From NCBI RefSeq assembly GCF_020012125.1, contig NZ_JAIFAG010000001.1:3286001-3350000 (forward strand): DNA of 64,000 bases, written 5' to 3'. The position numbers were made by a program, and so were the translations under genes. Source of the stretch: Hymenobacter psoromatis. Its GTDB lineage: Bacteria; Bacteroidota; Bacteroidia; Cytophagales; Hymenobacteraceae. The notes below the pieces were generated by a model. It had not been told where the DNA came from. It searched no databases and was given only the letters and a program-made list of their open reading frames with translations. Positions 63,299-64,000 of this stretch are shown piece after piece. Each line of letters starts with the position of its first letter. Position 1 is the first letter of the stretch.

Positions 63299-64000
63299 CC
63301 CCTACCCCCTGCCGCTGGCGCACGGCCTCGAAGGTGAGCACGGCGGCGGCCACGCTTACGTTGAGCGAGTCGAGCTGGCCGCGCATGGGGATGATAACGG
63401 TTTCGTCGCAGGCGGCGCGGGTGGCGGGCGTGAGGCCGTCGGCCTCGGTACCGAGCACCAGTGCAGTGGGACCAATGAAGCTGGTAGTGGTGTAGGATTT
63501 GGCATCGTCGGCTAGGGCGGCAGCGAAGGTGCGAATGCCTTTTTCTTGCAAAAAAGCCAGGATTTCGACCATCGGCGCGGCCACGGTGGGCACCGTGAAA
63601 ATGCCGCCCAGGCTGGCCCGGATAACGTTGGGGTTGTAGAGGTCGGTACGCGGGTCGCCGACCAGCACGGCGTGGGCGGGCGCAGCGTCGGCGGTGCGCA
63701 AGATGGCGCCGAGGTTGCCGGGCTTCTCCACGGCTTCGAGCACGATGACCAGCGGATTGGGGGGTAGGGCCAGGCCGGCCAGCGTACGCTGGGGTGTGCG
63801 TAGCACGGCCAGCACGCCATCGGAGCGCTCGCGCACGGCCAGCTTGGCAAATACGGCGGCGCTCACGGGCAGGTACTCGTAGGGGCGCGGCCCATCCGGC
63901 GCGCGAGCCAGCAAGGCCTGGGCCACGGCCGCGCCAGCCAGCTCCTCGCACACCAGCAGCGTGGCCACGACCCAGCTGGCGGCCTGGGCGTTGGTTAATT
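63279..64000 (-). CDS. TrmH/SpoU family RNA 2'-O-methyltransferase (5' end outside window)
   Basis: The frame is open from the right edge to TGA at 63279; a GTG at 63968 could be a start, but the residues before it (LTNAQAASWVVATLLV) read on smoothly, so the gene probably begins beyond the window. The SpoU domain is complete with its knot motifs: LVIVLEAVEKPGNLGAILRTADAA, NVIRASLGGIFTVPTV, ALVLGTEADGLTPATRAACD and IPMRGQLDSLNVSVAAAVLTFEAVRQRQ. The family methylates ribose 2'-OH in rRNA or tRNA; which site cannot be told. It overlaps the convergent gene by 20 bases. Confidence 0.9.
   Translation of the reverse strand, partial: LTNAQAASWVVATLLVCEELAGAAVAQALLARAPDGPRPYEYLPVSAAVFAKLAVRERSDGVLAVLRTPQRTLAGLALPPNPLVIVLEAVEKPGNLGAILRTADAAPAHAVLVGDPRTDLYNPNVIRASLGGIFTVPTVAAPMVEILAFLQEKGIRTFAAALADDAKSYTTTSFIGPTALVLGTEADGLTPATRAACDETVIIPMRGQLDSLNVSVAAAVLTFEAVRQRQGVGANKPSA

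Overview
The window looks like a piece of chromosome from a GC-rich member of the Bacteroidota, most likely Hymenobacter or a close relative in the Cytophagales. The grounds are: a giant SprA-type gliding/type IX secretion protein flanked by ruvA and gcvH; a TonB-dependent receptor with a carboxypeptidase-like N-terminal domain; the prs - rplY(ctc) - pth gene order; -7 promoter boxes of the Bacteroidota form TAnnTTTG; and high GC genes separated by AT-rich gaps. The genus is inferred from recall, not from a search.

Layout. 1-7.1 kb: end of an unknown gene, gatA, a LysM lytic transglycosylase, a frameshifted Mrr-type restriction gene and the malic enzyme maeB. 7.1-19.4 kb: an AT-rich lipoprotein gene, ruvA, sprA (7.6 kb), gcvH and a VanZ domain fused to an M28 peptidase. 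19.6-28.7 kb: secreted protein, yicC, TonB-dependent receptor, then a GT4 glycosyltransferase with a membrane protein, and an alpha/beta hydrolase with an RsmI-like methyltransferase. 28.7-36.4 kb: sugar transferase, ispE, carotenoid-type oxidoreductase, EamA transporter, LptF/G permease, a GIY-YIG nuclease remnant under an AT-rich lipoprotein gene, and tgt. 36.4-43.3 kb: GT2, ECF sigma factor, rsmG, MscS channel, HEAT-cyclophilin protein, queA. 43.4-50.0 kb: two small envelope proteins, a NeuD-like acetyltransferase, a DegT aminotransferase, an LRR-kinase, a membrane protein and a trans-sulfuration enzyme. 50.1-64 kb: AI-2E transporter, atpD-atpC, tRNA-Gln, prs, rplY, pth, metG, an AT-hook protein, a lipoprotein, msrB, typA, an unknown gene and a SpoU methyltransferase cut by the window edge.

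Most genes are housekeeping: translation and tRNA modification (gatA, tgt, queA, rsmG, metG, rplY, pth, typA, tRNA-Gln), energy and carbon metabolism (maeB, atpDC, gcvH, prs, ispE) and the cell envelope (SprA, LptF/G, glycosyltransferases, sugar transferase, lytic transglycosylase). The sugar transferase, acetyltransferase and aminotransferase are the three classes that make and load a bacillosamine-like diacetamido sugar, although here they are spread over 16 kb.

The unusual content is mostly between genes and in a short word. CTACCCCC/GGGGGTAG recurs about fifty times by eye, inside genes in several reading frames and between genes. Many gaps hold long, near-perfect inverted repeats that run from the stop codon of one gene to the start of the next, and several repeat families begin with the TAG stop codon itself. 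I found no CRISPR array, prophage or intact insertion sequence.
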